Of a stretch of DNA of 35,276 bases, positions 16,166 to 24,759 are shown in pieces. The position numbers and the translations under genes were made by a program. This DNA comes from Flavobacteriales bacterium (lineage in GTDB: Bacteria > Bacteroidota > Bacteroidia > Flavobacteriales_F > PHOS-HE28): NCBI GenBank assembly GCA_017987895.1, contig JAGNSU010000029.1:1-35276 (forward strand), given 5' to 3'. The notes under the pieces were generated by a model. That model worked only from the letters and a program-made list of their open reading frames with translations, was not told the origin of the DNA and ran no database searches. Positions within the stretch are counted from its first letter, which is position 1. Each line of letters begins with the position of its first letter.

Positions 16166-17131
16166 ATGTTCCACCTTGGCAGCGTGTGGAAGAACTATAT
16201 CCTCATCGCGGGCCGCACCCTGCTGCGCAACAAGTTCTTCGCTCCGCTCCTCATCGCGTGCATGGCTTTCGCCGTTCCCAATACCCTGCGGGCGAACATG
16301 GGCCGCGTAACCTTGATCCGGGAGCATGGGCTCTTCTATATTGATGTGATCCTCAGGGACGACACACTCACGGCTTTGTTCGACACCGGTGCTGAGGTGT
16401 CGGCCATCGATCCAATGACGGCGCGGCGCGCAGGACTGGCGACAATGGACAGCGTGGATGTGGAGGGCACCAACACCACCTTCCGGACGGCACGGGCGGC
16501 GGTGGCCGGATGCAGCCTCGGCGGCACATTCCTGCACACCGTGCTCGCCACCGTGCGCGACCTCTCCTTCGCACTTGCGCCAACGGGCCGCCGCCTAGAC
16601 CTCATTGCGGGGAACGACCTCTTCGCCGGCCGAACAGTGGACCTGGACCTTGTGGCGGGCACATTCACGTTGCACCGCACGACTCCTATGATCGAAGGGG
16701 CATTGGCCGTGCCCTTCGCCACGGACCATGGCATCCCGCGCATGGCCGGTACGATCGACGACACCCCAGTGGACCTTCGCCTGGATACGGGCGCGAGCCT
16801 TTTCGCCACGCCCGACCTCTATGTGAACATCCCATTGTCGCTTTGGGAACGTTTGCGCGGGGCGGACACCACTCTCACCGCCGACCGGCATTTGACGGCC
16901 ACCGGCATCGATGCCACGCCGGTGGAGCTTCCCGTGGCACGCGTCGGGCGTTGCACCATAGGTGCGTTCGACAGTGCTGTGGACGGTACCGTGGTGCATG
17001 TCATCGTACAACCAGCCGCAGGCTACTTCGCTAGGCCCGATGCAGTGGGCTTCGTGAGCAACAACTGGCTCCTCCGCTTCCACCGGGTCCTCATCGACCT
17101 GGCCGGCCATCAACTCTTCCTGTGCTCCTGA
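16166..17131 (+). CDS. Membrane-anchored retropepsin-like aspartyl protease with permease-type N-terminus
   Basis: The 321-residue product has two aspartyl-protease half motifs, FDTGAEVSAI (D73-T74-G75) and LDTGASLFAT (D207-T208-G209). Each is followed by the hydrophobic pattern of the retropepsin fold, for example LDLIAGNDLFAGRTVDLDL. The two lobes could form an intramolecular active site, as in pepsin-like or duplicated Asp_protease_2 proteins. The N-terminal 37 residues (WKNYILIAGRTLLRNKFFAPL, then a membrane segment) copy the first 30 residues of the next gene product, an ABC permease (RNYLLIAWRTLKRDKLFAAL). The protein is therefore probably an inner-membrane-anchored periplasmic protease, or a regulator of the permease. 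The stop is 11 bp before the permease ATG, so the two are co-transcribed. Substrate and activity are not known. Confidence 0.8.
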   Translation: MFHLGSVWKNYILIAGRTLLRNKFFAPLLIACMAFAVPNTLRANMGRVTLIREHGLFYIDVILRDDTLTALFDTGAEVSAIDPMTARRAGLATMDSVDVEGTNTTFRTARAAVAGCSLGGTFLHTVLATVRDLSFALAPTGRRLDLIAGNDLFAGRTVDLDLVAGTFTLHRTTPMIEGALAVPFATDHGIPRMAGTIDDTPVDLRLDTGASLFATPDLYVNIPLSLWERLRGADTTLTADRHLTATGIDATPVELPVARVGRCTIGAFDSAVDGTVVHVIVQPAAGYFARPDAVGFVSNNWLLRFHRVLIDLAGHQLFLCS

Positions 17132-17142
17132 CAACGCCCGCT

Positions 17143-19578
17143 ATGTTCCGCAACTACCTCCTCATCGCCTGGCGCACCCTCAAGCGCGACAAGCTCTTCG
17201 CGGCGCTCAACATCATCGGCCTCGCCATCGGGGTGGTCGCCTGCATGCTCATCTACATCTACGTGCAGGATGAGTTGAGCTTCGACGCGCACCACCAGAA
17301 GGCCGACCGCATCTACCGCATCCAGGCGCACTACAAGTTCGGCGACACGCAGGACGATTTCGGCATCACGCCCTTCCCCATCATGGAGGCGCTGCTGAAG
17401 GAGTACCCCGACATCGAGAGCGGCGTCTCGCTATACCAGCTCGGGCAAACCACATTGGAGTACGATGGCAAACCCTTCATCGCGGAGAACGGCTACAACG
17501 CCGACACGAGTTTCTTCCGCGCCTTCGATTTCACCTTCGTGAAGGGCGACCGCACGGCGCTCGATGAGCCGGACAATATCGTGATCATGCAGGATATGGC
17601 CACGCGCATGTTCGGGGACGACGACCCCATCGGCAAGATGGTCCAACGCAACAACCGCACGCTGAAGGTCGCGGGCGTGATCGATGGGAAGGCGGAGAAC
17701 ACGCACATCCCGATGGGGGTGTTCATGAGCCGCCTCGGCATGCCGCCGCAAGCGAAGGAGCAATTGGGCCAGAGCTGGGGGAACAACAGCAGCTTCAACT
17801 ACCTCGTGCTCGGTCCGGGCGTGAACGAGAAGGACTTCCAGAGCAAGATGGACGCCTTCGTTACGAAGTACATCATCCCCGCATGGGGTGGCGAGCAGTT
17901 CCACGGTGAGATCAGCTTCAACCTGGAGCCGCTGCGTGAAGTGCATTTCAACAACGACCTCATCTACGATACGCCCAAGAAGGGCAACAAGGCGTACGTC
18001 ACGCTCTTCGCCATCGTGGCCGTGCTGATCCTCGCCATCGCGTGCATCAACTACATCAACATGAGCACCGCCGACGCCACGCGCCGTGCCAAGGAAGTGG
18101 CCCTGCGCAAGGTGAGCGGCGCGCAACCCGGACAACTGGTGGCGCAGTTCATCGGAGGTAGCGTGATGATCGCCATCATCGGCATCATGGTCGCGCTCGG
18201 TCTCCTGTGGCTCTGCCTGCCCGCATTCAACACCATCACGGAGAAGGAGATCGGTATGGGCTACCTCATGCAGGGCAGCTTCTTCGCTGTCGTGCTGCTC
18301 ATCGTTCTTCTCATCGGAGTGGTGGCGGGCTGCTACCCCGCCTTCTTTCTCAGTCGTTTCTCCCCGCAACTGCTGTTGAAGGAAGGTGTGGCCAGTGGGG
18401 CAGGGAAGGGCCGCGTGCGCAAGGTGCTCATGGGTGCGCAGTTCGCGATCGCGCTGTTCATGGTGGTCGGCACACTCGCCGTGTTCGCGCAACTGCATTG
18501 GCTGCGCACCAGCGACATGGGCTTCCGCAAGGAGCAACTGTTGAGCATCACCATGCCGCAACCCCGCGGCGAGGACACACTTGCGTGGGATGCGCTGCGG
18601 CCCATCAAGAACGAACTGATGCGGGAGAGCTTCGTCACCGGGGCTTCGTTCACGCAAAGCCTGCCCGGACAGAGCGGAGGCCGTTGGGTGCTGCAAGTGA
18701 ACACGCCTGCGGGCCGCATCGACAAGCCCATGCCTACGCTCAACGTGGACGCGGACTTCCCCGAACTGCTCGGCCTGCAACTCGCGGTGGGCCGCATTTT
18801 CGATCCCAAGATCCCCAGCGACGCCGAGACCGCCGTGGTAGTGAACGAAAGCGCCGTGAAGGCCTTTGGGTGGAAGGATCCGCTCGCGGAGAAGATCTAC
18901 ATACCCGGCGATGCGCAAGCCACGCCGCCTCAGCCCGAGCAGCAGCTCACCGTGATCGGTGTGGTGAAGGACTTCCACTATGCCAGCATGCACACGCCGA
19001 TCGAGCCGCTTTGCATCTTCCAAAGCAGCCAGCGCTATGGCGTGCAGAACCTCGTCCTACGCCTCGCACCTGGCGAGGTGGGTTCGCAGATGGCTGCCTT
19101 ACAGAAGCGCTGGAGCACCTTGCGGCCGAACGACGATTGGGAAGCAACCTTCCTCACCGACAGCATTGCGCAGCTCTACCAGGCCGAGGACAAATTGTTC
19201 CGCGTCTTCATCGCTTTCGCCGTGCTTACCATCCTGCTCACCATCATGGGCCTCTATGGTCTGGCCTACTTCACCGCGAAGCAACGCACCCGCGAGATCG
19301 GTATCCGTCGTGTGATGGGCGCGCCGCTCTTCGACATCGTCCGCCGGTTGAACCGCGAGTTCGTGGTGCTGCTCGGCCTCGCGTTGCTCGTCGCCTTCCC
19401 GCTCGCTTTCTATGCCATCGGTCGCTGGCTGGAGACCTTCGCGTACCACACGGATATCTCACCCGTGCTCTATGCGGTCGCGTTGCTGCTGACGCTTTTC
19501 GTTACGGTAGTGACCGTAAGCGTGCAGGCGTATCGGGCCGCGGTGGCGGATCCGGTGAAGGCTTTGCGGTACGAGTGA
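17143..19578 (+). CDS. ABC transporter permease, MacB/FtsX family
   Basis: The ATG at 17143 gives 811 residues. The layout is the Bacteroidota double-FtsX permease. A first membrane helix (about 18-41, AALNIIGLAIGVVACMLIYI) is followed by a large periplasmic MacB-PCD-like domain (about 45-275, with DRIYRIQ and TAWN-like loops). Three membrane helices follow, with the coupling motif ATRRAKEVALRKVSGAQ. A second half has its own periplasmic domain (about 460-660) and three final helices with TREIGIRRVMGAP, ending VADPVKALRYE. There is no ATPase domain. It needs a separate ATPase, most likely the one at 11365-12060, together with the MacA-like adaptor. Such pumps move peptides, lipids or antibiotics out of the periplasm. 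A strong terminator follows. Confidence 0.93.
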   Translation: MFRNYLLIAWRTLKRDKLFAALNIIGLAIGVVACMLIYIYVQDELSFDAHHQKADRIYRIQAHYKFGDTQDDFGITPFPIMEALLKEYPDIESGVSLYQLGQTTLEYDGKPFIAENGYNADTSFFRAFDFTFVKGDRTALDEPDNIVIMQDMATRMFGDDDPIGKMVQRNNRTLKVAGVIDGKAENTHIPMGVFMSRLGMPPQAKEQLGQSWGNNSSFNYLVLGPGVNEKDFQSKMDAFVTKYIIPAWGGEQFHGEISFNLEPLREVHFNNDLIYDTPKKGNKAYVTLFAIVAVLILAIACINYINMSTADATRRAKEVALRKVSGAQPGQLVAQFIGGSVMIAIIGIMVALGLLWLCLPAFNTITEKEIGMGYLMQGSFFAVVLLIVLLIGVVAGCYPAFFLSRFSPQLLLKEGVASGAGKGRVRKVLMGAQFAIALFMVVGTLAVFAQLHWLRTSDMGFRKEQLLSITMPQPRGEDTLAWDALRPIKNELMRESFVTGASFTQSLPGQSGGRWVLQVNTPAGRIDKPMPTLNVDADFPELLGLQLAVGRIFDPKIPSDAETAVVVNESAVKAFGWKDPLAEKIYIPGDAQATPPQPEQQLTVIGVVKDFHYASMHTPIEPLCIFQSSQRYGVQNLVLRLAPGEVGSQMAALQKRWSTLRPNDDWEATFLTDSIAQLYQAEDKLFRVFIAFAVLTILLTIMGLYGLAYFTAKQRTREIGIRRVMGAPLFDIVRRLNREFVVLLGLALLVAFPLAFYAIGRWLETFAYHTDISPVLYAVALLLTLFVTVVTVSVQAYRAAVADPVKALRYE

Positions 19579-19593
19579 TATTACCGGCTTGAA

Positions 19594-19633
19594 ATGCGGA
19601 CAGCCCCGGCGTATTTGCCGGGGCTGTCCGCAT
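19594..19633. terminator. Bidirectional terminator between convergent genes
   Basis: ATGCGGACAGCCCCGGC (19594-19610) and GCCGGGGCTGTCCGCAT (19617-19633) form a perfect 17-bp stem with the loop GTATTT. It lies between the permease stop (19578) and the stop of giant protein 1 (19648), so it can end both transcripts. T-runs are short. Confidence 0.8.
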
Positions 19634-19647
19634 TGGATGTCCTACCG

Positions 19648-22600
19648 TTAGCGTTGCACCATCAGCTTCATGATCGTCTGTTCTTCACCGCGCTTGGCGA
19701 GCAGATAGTATGCTCCCGGCGCCACATCGCCGAGGTCCATATCAATGGCACGTTGTCCAGTGACGGTGAAAGGCGTCAACACCTCCTGTCCGAGCCCGTT
19801 GCGCACCGTAACTTGGATCGGTGCATCGCTGGTCATAGAAGGGCGCAGTTGGAACAACCCGTTCGAAGGGTTCGGCTGCACCGTGAACCATTCGTTCGCG
19901 TTCCCATCATTGGTGTGGATGTCCGTGCTGATATCCACGGTCACGGTGATACAGCTGGTGAGTTCGCATGCGCCTACCATGGCCGTTACACAGAGATCCA
20001 CGGGGCCGGCCACATTGTTCGCGTCGGCTACCACCGCGAAGGCCGAATTGTCGGCTGTGGTCCAGCCGTTGGGCAGGGTCCACGTGTAGCTGGTGGCATT
20101 GGGCACGGGTGTTACCACATAAGCGTTGGTCGTGTTGCCGATCACCGTGGTTGCACCGGAAACAGCACCGATGGTGAGCGCGGTACCACTACACATGCAA
20201 TTGGCGTCACGCAGATCGTTCACCGTGCATGCATCGCCATCGTCGCAGGCGCTACCGGGCAGCACCGTACCACCGATCGTGCCTTCGCAGTCGATGACCT
20301 GTCCTGCGCATGTGCAGTTCGCATTGTACACATCGTTACCAGTGTTCGCGTTGCCGTCGTCACATGCCGTCCCCGGTTGCGCAGTGCCACCCACAGTGCC
20401 CTCGCAATCGCTCGCGAGCGTTCCCGCACAGATGCAGTTGGCGTTGAACATATCGTTGCTGGTGTCGTTGTCGCCATCGTCGCAGGCCGTACCGATGGTG
20501 CTCGTGCCACCGGGCACACCTTCACAATCGATCAACAGACCAGCGCACTGGCAGTTCGCGTCGATCACATCGTTGCCCGTATTCGTATTGGCATCGTCGC
20601 AGGGGAAGCCGGGCAATGCGAAGCCGCCGACCACACCATCGCAATCGATCAATTGACCGGCGCAGGTGCAGAACGCGTTGTACACATCGTTGCCCGTGGT
20701 GGCATCGCCATCGTCGCAAGCCGTGCCGGGTTGGGCAGTGCCGCCGGGCACACCAGCGCAGTCGTTCGGCAGCACACCTATACAACCACAGTTGGCGGTG
20801 AAGGTGTCGTTGCTGCTGTCGGGGTTGCCATCATCGCAAGGGGTGCCGGGCGTTTGTGTTCCACCCGGTGTTCCGGCGCAGTCGTAGGGCAGGCCGGCGC
20901 AGGCGCAGTTCAGGCCATAGACATCATTCCCCGTGGCGGCATTCGCATCGTCGCAAGGTGTGCCGGGTTGTGCGGTTCCGCCGGGAATTCCTGCGCAATC
21001 CGTAGCGAACGCACCGGCACACAAGCAGTTGGCATCGTAGGCATCGCCGCCGCTGAGCGGATTGCCATCATCGCAAGGGCTGCCCGGCAGGGCGGTTCCC
21101 CCGAGCGTGCCCGCGCAATCGTAGAGCTGCCCAATACAAGCGCAATTCGCGGTGAGCATATCGTTGACCGTGTTCTGATCGAAATCGTTGCAGGGCATGC
21201 CCGGCACATCGGGACCACCCGCCACGCCCAGACAGTCGAAGGGAAGTCCAGCGCAACCGCAACCGGCGTCGAAGACATCATTCCCGGTGTTCGCATTGCC
21301 ATCGTCACACGGTGTACCGGGCAGGGCCGGGCCGGCCACGACGCCGTTGCAATCGGTCTGGAATCCGGCGCACGTACAGTTCGACTGGTAGAAGTCGAAC
21401 ACCGTGAAAGAATTGCCGTCGTTGCACGAATACCCGGGGTTGGCGGAGCCGTTGGGCGCGCCAGTGCAATCCAAAGGCGTGTTACCGTCGATGACGATCT
21501 CGTACTCTTCGATCTCACTGTACAGGTAGGCGTAACAGGGGTCCATCGGCGTAGGCTCGCCGGGTAACACATGCACGGCGCGCACACGCATGCGGGTGCT
21601 TCCGAGCTGAGCGGCCGCCGGTACCTGGAAAGTGTGGAAGGCCCGGCGGTCACCCGGGACGAGGAAGTAAGCACCCTCACCGATCTTCTCGTCGGCATCG
21701 TACGTGCCGCTCTGGTCGTAGTCGATCCATGCCGCAAGTTGGATGGGATCGCCAGGACCTGCGGTCACCGTGAGCATCTGTTCGCTGTTGCGTGACAGGG
21801 TCGTGGTGTGGTCGGCGCTGTAGTCCACGTAGCCCTCCGGTGGGGGGATCCCTCCGGTGTTCAGGTTATCGATGTCACCGAGCTGCACACCATCCAGATA
21901 GAAACCGTACTGGATCTCGCCAAGGCTCGGTGGCTTGCAGTAGGTATCGGGAGCAACGTTGCCAACGCCGAAGTAGGCCGAGATCGTCACGCTGGAGCTT
22001 ATGGACGGATCGCACAGGGAATAGAGGTACAGGAGGATGTTCTCGAAATTGACGACGTTGATGTTCGGTTGCTCCAGCAGGAGGTTGGTCACGTTCAGGC
22101 AATCGTTCGCTAGCACATCCAATGCGATGCCGTCGTCGTTCCCGTTGAGCGTGTTGCCGAACGCGTTCATGATGGCCCCGCTGGTGTTCGTGGCCGAACT
22201 GAATTTCAAGTGGTAGGTGCGGTCCTGTGCGCTGTTGTTGCAGATGTACAATGGGATGATGACTTGCGATCCGATCGTGGCCTCGTCGACGATCATGTTC
22301 GTTTGCCCCGGTGAACCCACGGAAAGCGAAGGCTGATCCACCTGCTCGCCGCCTTCGTAGGGGCAGCTGGTCTCGGCGCTCGCGGAGTCGAGCGTGAAGA
22401 CGAAAGTGCCGAAGACGGGATCCTTGGCAATGTTCACGGTGAACTGGTCCGAGCCGTCATCGTCCGCCAAGTGATAGGCCATCGTGTTCTCAACGGAATT
22501 GCTCGAGTTCTGGCCGGAACCGTATCCCTGCTGGAAGTGCATTCCACCTCCTGCGGTGACGCCGGTGCCGCCGATGTTCACGCCGAACTCACCCGTGAAA

Positions 22601-23889
22601 CCGCTATCCACGGTGGCTTCGTAGCTGATGCTCCGTGCCTCAGTTGTGGTGGTGGTGTAGGTGTGGTCTTCGGAAAGTCCGCCGCCGAAGCTCTCCACCT
22701 CATCCACCACGGCTGCCGCCTTGATGGAGTCGTTCATCGCCAGGGTCTGGACCCACACACCGAGCTGGCTCACGGCATCGCGGTAGCCACTGGTGCCAGG
22801 GGTCAAGCCGGCGATGAGATCCTCCTGGTCGGGGATGATCGAATTGCGGATCTGGCTTTCGGTGTATGCATACCTGCTGTTCACGCCGACCGGTCCGTTG
22901 GCGAAGTAGGCGTCTTTCTCGATGGTGCCACAGGCGGGGCGGGTGATCACCTTGCCGAAGCCGTATGCGTAGCGGACGGAGCTGCCGATGAACACATCAT
23001 CGGGTGGCCCGGTGGCACCGGTGGAGATCACCTGGGTGTTCTGGAAACAGGTGGTGATATCGAAGTTCTGTTGCTCGGTCTGCGAAGCATGGTAGTCTGT
23101 GCCGATCTCACCGTAGATGTCGTATTCCAGGCCTATGAAGGGAACCGTGCCGGCCACACCGACACGCGCCTTGAAGTAAGCATCCTGCGTGGAGCCCGTG
23201 GTCACCGAGGTGGTGGTACCGACACAGGCACCGTCGGTGATGGTGATGGAGCTGTAGCTGCCATCGCCGGGCGGATCGCGCAGGATGTACAGCGGCAGCG
23301 CAGGAGCATCGTAGTAGCCGAGCACCCGGGAGAAGGTGGTGCCGACCATCACGGCCTTGAACCGTGCTTCGCAATTGGGCTGGCCGAAGAGGTTCACGCG
23401 CAAGCCGAACTCGCGCACCCCATTGTTCGGTTCGGCCCAAGCATCCCCTGCATGATGGGTGATGGTGAGCACATCCGTGTAGATGCTGTAGTTGGGGTCC
23501 TGAGAGAACCCCGCGACGTGCGCGGTCAATTGCACTGTGCAACTGGAACAGAACTGGCCATCGATCCAGAATTGGTACGTCGGTGCCGGAGCGACGGACG
23601 AGATCTCGTAATGGAACTGAAGTTGGAGTTGCTGCTGACCCGAGCCGGCTTGCACATTGAAATAGCTGGGTACTGCCCCATAGTTGGTGCCCCATGCCGT
23701 GCCCGGGTTCACCATGGTGAACGCGTACGGCCCGCAGGTGTTCGGTCCTCCCACGGCGAGGTCGAGAGCGTGGAGGTTGCCCGCCAGGCCGTTCGCGGGA
23801 GATCCTGTTTGGTATTGCGCAAGGCCGACGCGCGCTGTCGTGCCGAGCACAAGCGCCAGGCCGAGGGAGAGAAGCGTACGGTGTTTCAT
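19648..23889 (-). CDS. Giant T9SS surface protein 1 (N-terminal unknown domain, GEVED, 11 Cys repeats, PKD-like, sorting tail)
   Basis: The start at 23889 begins a signal peptide (MKHRTLLSLGLALVLG, cleavage near A24) and gives 1413 residues. Residues 25-680 are a large domain I cannot name. It contains ILRDPPGDGSYSS, SSVRYAYGFG and a stretch DQFTVNIAKDPVFGTFVF followed by SCPYEGG. These match the paralogue at 31390-35276 and recall unnamed segments of other large surface proteins. Residues 687-800 are a GEVED-type domain (WIDYDQSGTYDADEKIGEG; EIEEYEIVIDG). Residues 807-1238 are 11 four-cysteine repeats. Residues about 1240-1325 are PKD/Ig-like (SYTWTLPNGW). The end is a T9SS sorting domain (VQPNPSNGLFQL, LGQEV, APGAYYLLA, VQR). 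The protein is therefore exported and displayed on the surface. It lies downstream of a kinase/regulator pair and has its own promoter with a palindrome. Ligand or role unknown. Confidence 0.85.
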   Translation of the reverse strand: MKHRTLLSLGLALVLGTTARVGLAQYQTGSPANGLAGNLHALDLAVGGPNTCGPYAFTMVNPGTAWGTNYGAVPSYFNVQAGSGQQQLQLQFHYEISSVAPAPTYQFWIDGQFCSSCTVQLTAHVAGFSQDPNYSIYTDVLTITHHAGDAWAEPNNGVREFGLRVNLFGQPNCEARFKAVMVGTTFSRVLGYYDAPALPLYILRDPPGDGSYSSITITDGACVGTTTSVTTGSTQDAYFKARVGVAGTVPFIGLEYDIYGEIGTDYHASQTEQQNFDITTCFQNTQVISTGATGPPDDVFIGSSVRYAYGFGKVITRPACGTIEKDAYFANGPVGVNSRYAYTESQIRNSIIPDQEDLIAGLTPGTSGYRDAVSQLGVWVQTLAMNDSIKAAAVVDEVESFGGGLSEDHTYTTTTTEARSISYEATVDSGFTGEFGVNIGGTGVTAGGGMHFQQGYGSGQNSSNSVENTMAYHLADDDGSDQFTVNIAKDPVFGTFVFTLDSASAETSCPYEGGEQVDQPSLSVGSPGQTNMIVDEATIGSQVIIPLYICNNSAQDRTYHLKFSSATNTSGAIMNAFGNTLNGNDDGIALDVLANDCLNVTNLLLEQPNINVVNFENILLYLYSLCDPSISSSVTISAYFGVGNVAPDTYCKPPSLGEIQYGFYLDGVQLGDIDNLNTGGIPPPEGYVDYSADHTTTLSRNSEQMLTVTAGPGDPIQLAAWIDYDQSGTYDADEKIGEGAYFLVPGDRRAFHTFQVPAAAQLGSTRMRVRAVHVLPGEPTPMDPCYAYLYSEIEEYEIVIDGNTPLDCTGAPNGSANPGYSCNDGNSFTVFDFYQSNCTCAGFQTDCNGVVAGPALPGTPCDDGNANTGNDVFDAGCGCAGLPFDCLGVAGGPDVPGMPCNDFDQNTVNDMLTANCACIGQLYDCAGTLGGTALPGSPCDDGNPLSGGDAYDANCLCAGAFATDCAGIPGGTAQPGTPCDDANAATGNDVYGLNCACAGLPYDCAGTPGGTQTPGTPCDDGNPDSSNDTFTANCGCIGVLPNDCAGVPGGTAQPGTACDDGDATTGNDVYNAFCTCAGQLIDCDGVVGGFALPGFPCDDANTNTGNDVIDANCQCAGLLIDCEGVPGGTSTIGTACDDGDNDTSNDMFNANCICAGTLASDCEGTVGGTAQPGTACDDGNANTGNDVYNANCTCAGQVIDCEGTIGGTVLPGSACDDGDACTVNDLRDANCMCSGTALTIGAVSGATTVIGNTTNAYVVTPVPNATSYTWTLPNGWTTADNSAFAVVADANNVAGPVDLCVTAMVGACELTSCITVTVDISTDIHTNDGNANEWFTVQPNPSNGLFQLRPSMTSDAPIQVTVRNGLGQEVLTPFTVTGQRAIDMDLGDVAPGAYYLLAKRGEEQTIMKLMVQR
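20175..21471 (-). repeat. Eleven tandem four-cysteine coding repeats of giant 1
   Basis: The units are 38-40 codons, reading roughly DCxGVxGGTxxPGTxC, then DDGNANTGNDVY, then xANCxCAG. Each has four cysteines, allowing two disulfides per unit, and an Asp/Asn-rich loop that could bind calcium, like other surface repeats. The order of unit variants is the same as in giant 2. Confidence 0.9.
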
Positions 23890-23932
23890 GGGTGTGGTAA
23901 GGTTGGTTGTACAGGGAATTCGGGTCAGGGTG

Positions 23933-23963
23933 GAAAGGTGGCCGCACGAACGCGGCGGGTCAA
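23933..23963 (-). promoter_or_regulatory. Promoter of giant 1 (-33 TTG, -7 CACCTTTC)
   Basis: On the minus strand TTG (23961-23963) is separated by 20 bp from CACCTTTC (23933-23940). This fits the Bacteroidota pattern TTG-N~20-TAnnTTTG. The start codon is 43 bp downstream. It is the only promoter in the window where I see both elements at proper spacing. Confidence 0.55.
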
Positions 23964-23964
23964 T

Positions 23965-23978
23965 TGCTAGATCTAGCA
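23965..23978 (-). promoter_or_regulatory. Palindromic operator candidate before giant 1
   Basis: TGCTAGATCTAGCA is a perfect 14-bp palindrome lying 1 bp upstream of the -33 TTG, the usual place for an activator that contacts RNA polymerase. Its core TAGATCTA recurs at 24795-24802 at the same distance (27 bp) from a -7-like box. Confidence 0.6.
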
Positions 23979-24040
23979 GTATCCAGCAACGACGGGCCTT
24001 TCCGGCGTTCTCCACACCCGTCCTTCATTTGGCTGGATAC
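23979..24040 (-). other. Nested inverted repeat after the response regulator gene
   Basis: GTATCCAGC (23979-23987) pairs with GCTGGATAC (24032-24040), and inside GACGGG (23991-23996) pairs with CCCGTC (24017-24022). It follows the response regulator stop (24119) by about 80 bp and precedes the operator of giant 1. It may be a terminator that separates the two transcripts; it has no strong T-run. Confidence 0.4.
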
Positions 24041-24118
24041 GCGTTCAGGCGCATCGCACGCGAAAGCCGCGACGGGATCAACCCTGTTCAGGATATCCAA
24101 TGCACGAATGATCGGGCT

Positions 24119-24754
24119 TCAGGCCAAGCCTTTCCGAACGGCCAAGGCCACGGCTTCGCCCACGCTGTTCACGCGCAGCTTGGCGTACACATGGCCCACG
24201 TGCTTGTTCACGGTGGAAAAGGTGACGCCGAGTTCCATACCGATGCGCTTGTAGGTCCAGCCTTTCACCAGCAGTGCGAGTATCTCTTGCTCGCGCGGGG
24301 TGAGCTCGAATTGTTCGGTCTTCTTCTCCTGCTTCGGGCCGTTCACCATCCCGAGCACCTTGCGCGCCACGCTGGGACTCATCGGTGCACCACCCTCCAT
24401 CACTTCCTTGATGCCATCGACGAGCTTCATGGGGGCGGTCTGCTTCAGGAAGTAGCCGTCGGCACCCGCGCGGATCGCCGCGAAGATCCGGTCATCATCC
24501 TCCAATACGGTGAGCATGATGATGCGCAGCGCCGGATACGCCAAGCGGAGTTTCGCCGTGCCCTCGATCCCGTCGGTGCCGGGCATGTCGATGTCCATGA
24601 GCACCACATCGGGTCCGCAGGCCCCAGCGTGCTCGAGGGCTGAATTGGCATCGGCGAAGCAACCCACGCAGCTCATTTCCGGCACACTTTCGAGCAAGGC
24701 GGCCATGGCGTCGCGTTGTTGGCGGTTGTCATCGAAAAGCGCGACGCGGATCAT
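24119..24754 (-). CDS. Response regulator, NarL/LuxR family
   Basis: The 211-residue protein has a receiver domain (1-120) with the acidic pair D8-D9, the phosphoacceptor D54 in VVLMDIDMPGTDG, the conserved T in MLTV and K in YFLKQ. A linker (about 130-147) rich in K, E and Q follows. The C-terminal LuxR-type helix-turn-helix (148-211) reads LTPREQEILALLVKGWTYKR, then IGMELGVTFSTVNKHVGHVY and AKLRVNSVGEAV. Phosphorylation of D54 should let it dimerise on palindromic DNA. Its partner is surely the histidine kinase gene 78 bp upstream on the same strand. Downstream lies giant protein 1. The gene has its own -7-like box 5 bp before the ATG with a TAGATCTA site 27 bp further up, which suggests autoregulation. 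Confidence 0.95.
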   Translation of the reverse strand: MIRVALFDDNRQQRDAMAALLESVPEMSCVGCFADANSALEHAGACGPDVVLMDIDMPGTDGIEGTAKLRLAYPALRIIMLTVLEDDDRIFAAIRAGADGYFLKQTAPMKLVDGIKEVMEGGAPMSPSVARKVLGMVNGPKQEKKTEQFELTPREQEILALLVKGWTYKRIGMELGVTFSTVNKHVGHVYAKLRVNSVGEAVALAVRKGLA

Positions 24755-24759
24755 GCGGT

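Noticed and set aside
17431..19023. 530-codon minus-strand frame inside the permease gene
   Set aside because: Shadow of a typical FtsX/MacB permease; the antisense product is H/E/R-rich and featureless.
20175..21471. Regularly spaced repeats resembling a CRISPR array
   Set aside because: Spacing is 38-40 codons, the frame is maintained and the repeats encode conserved cysteines. They are protein repeats and there are no cas genes.
22471..23970. 499-codon plus-strand frame opposite giant 1
   Set aside because: The minus-strand gene has a signal peptide, paralogue and sorting tail. The antisense frame is explained by third-position GC bias.
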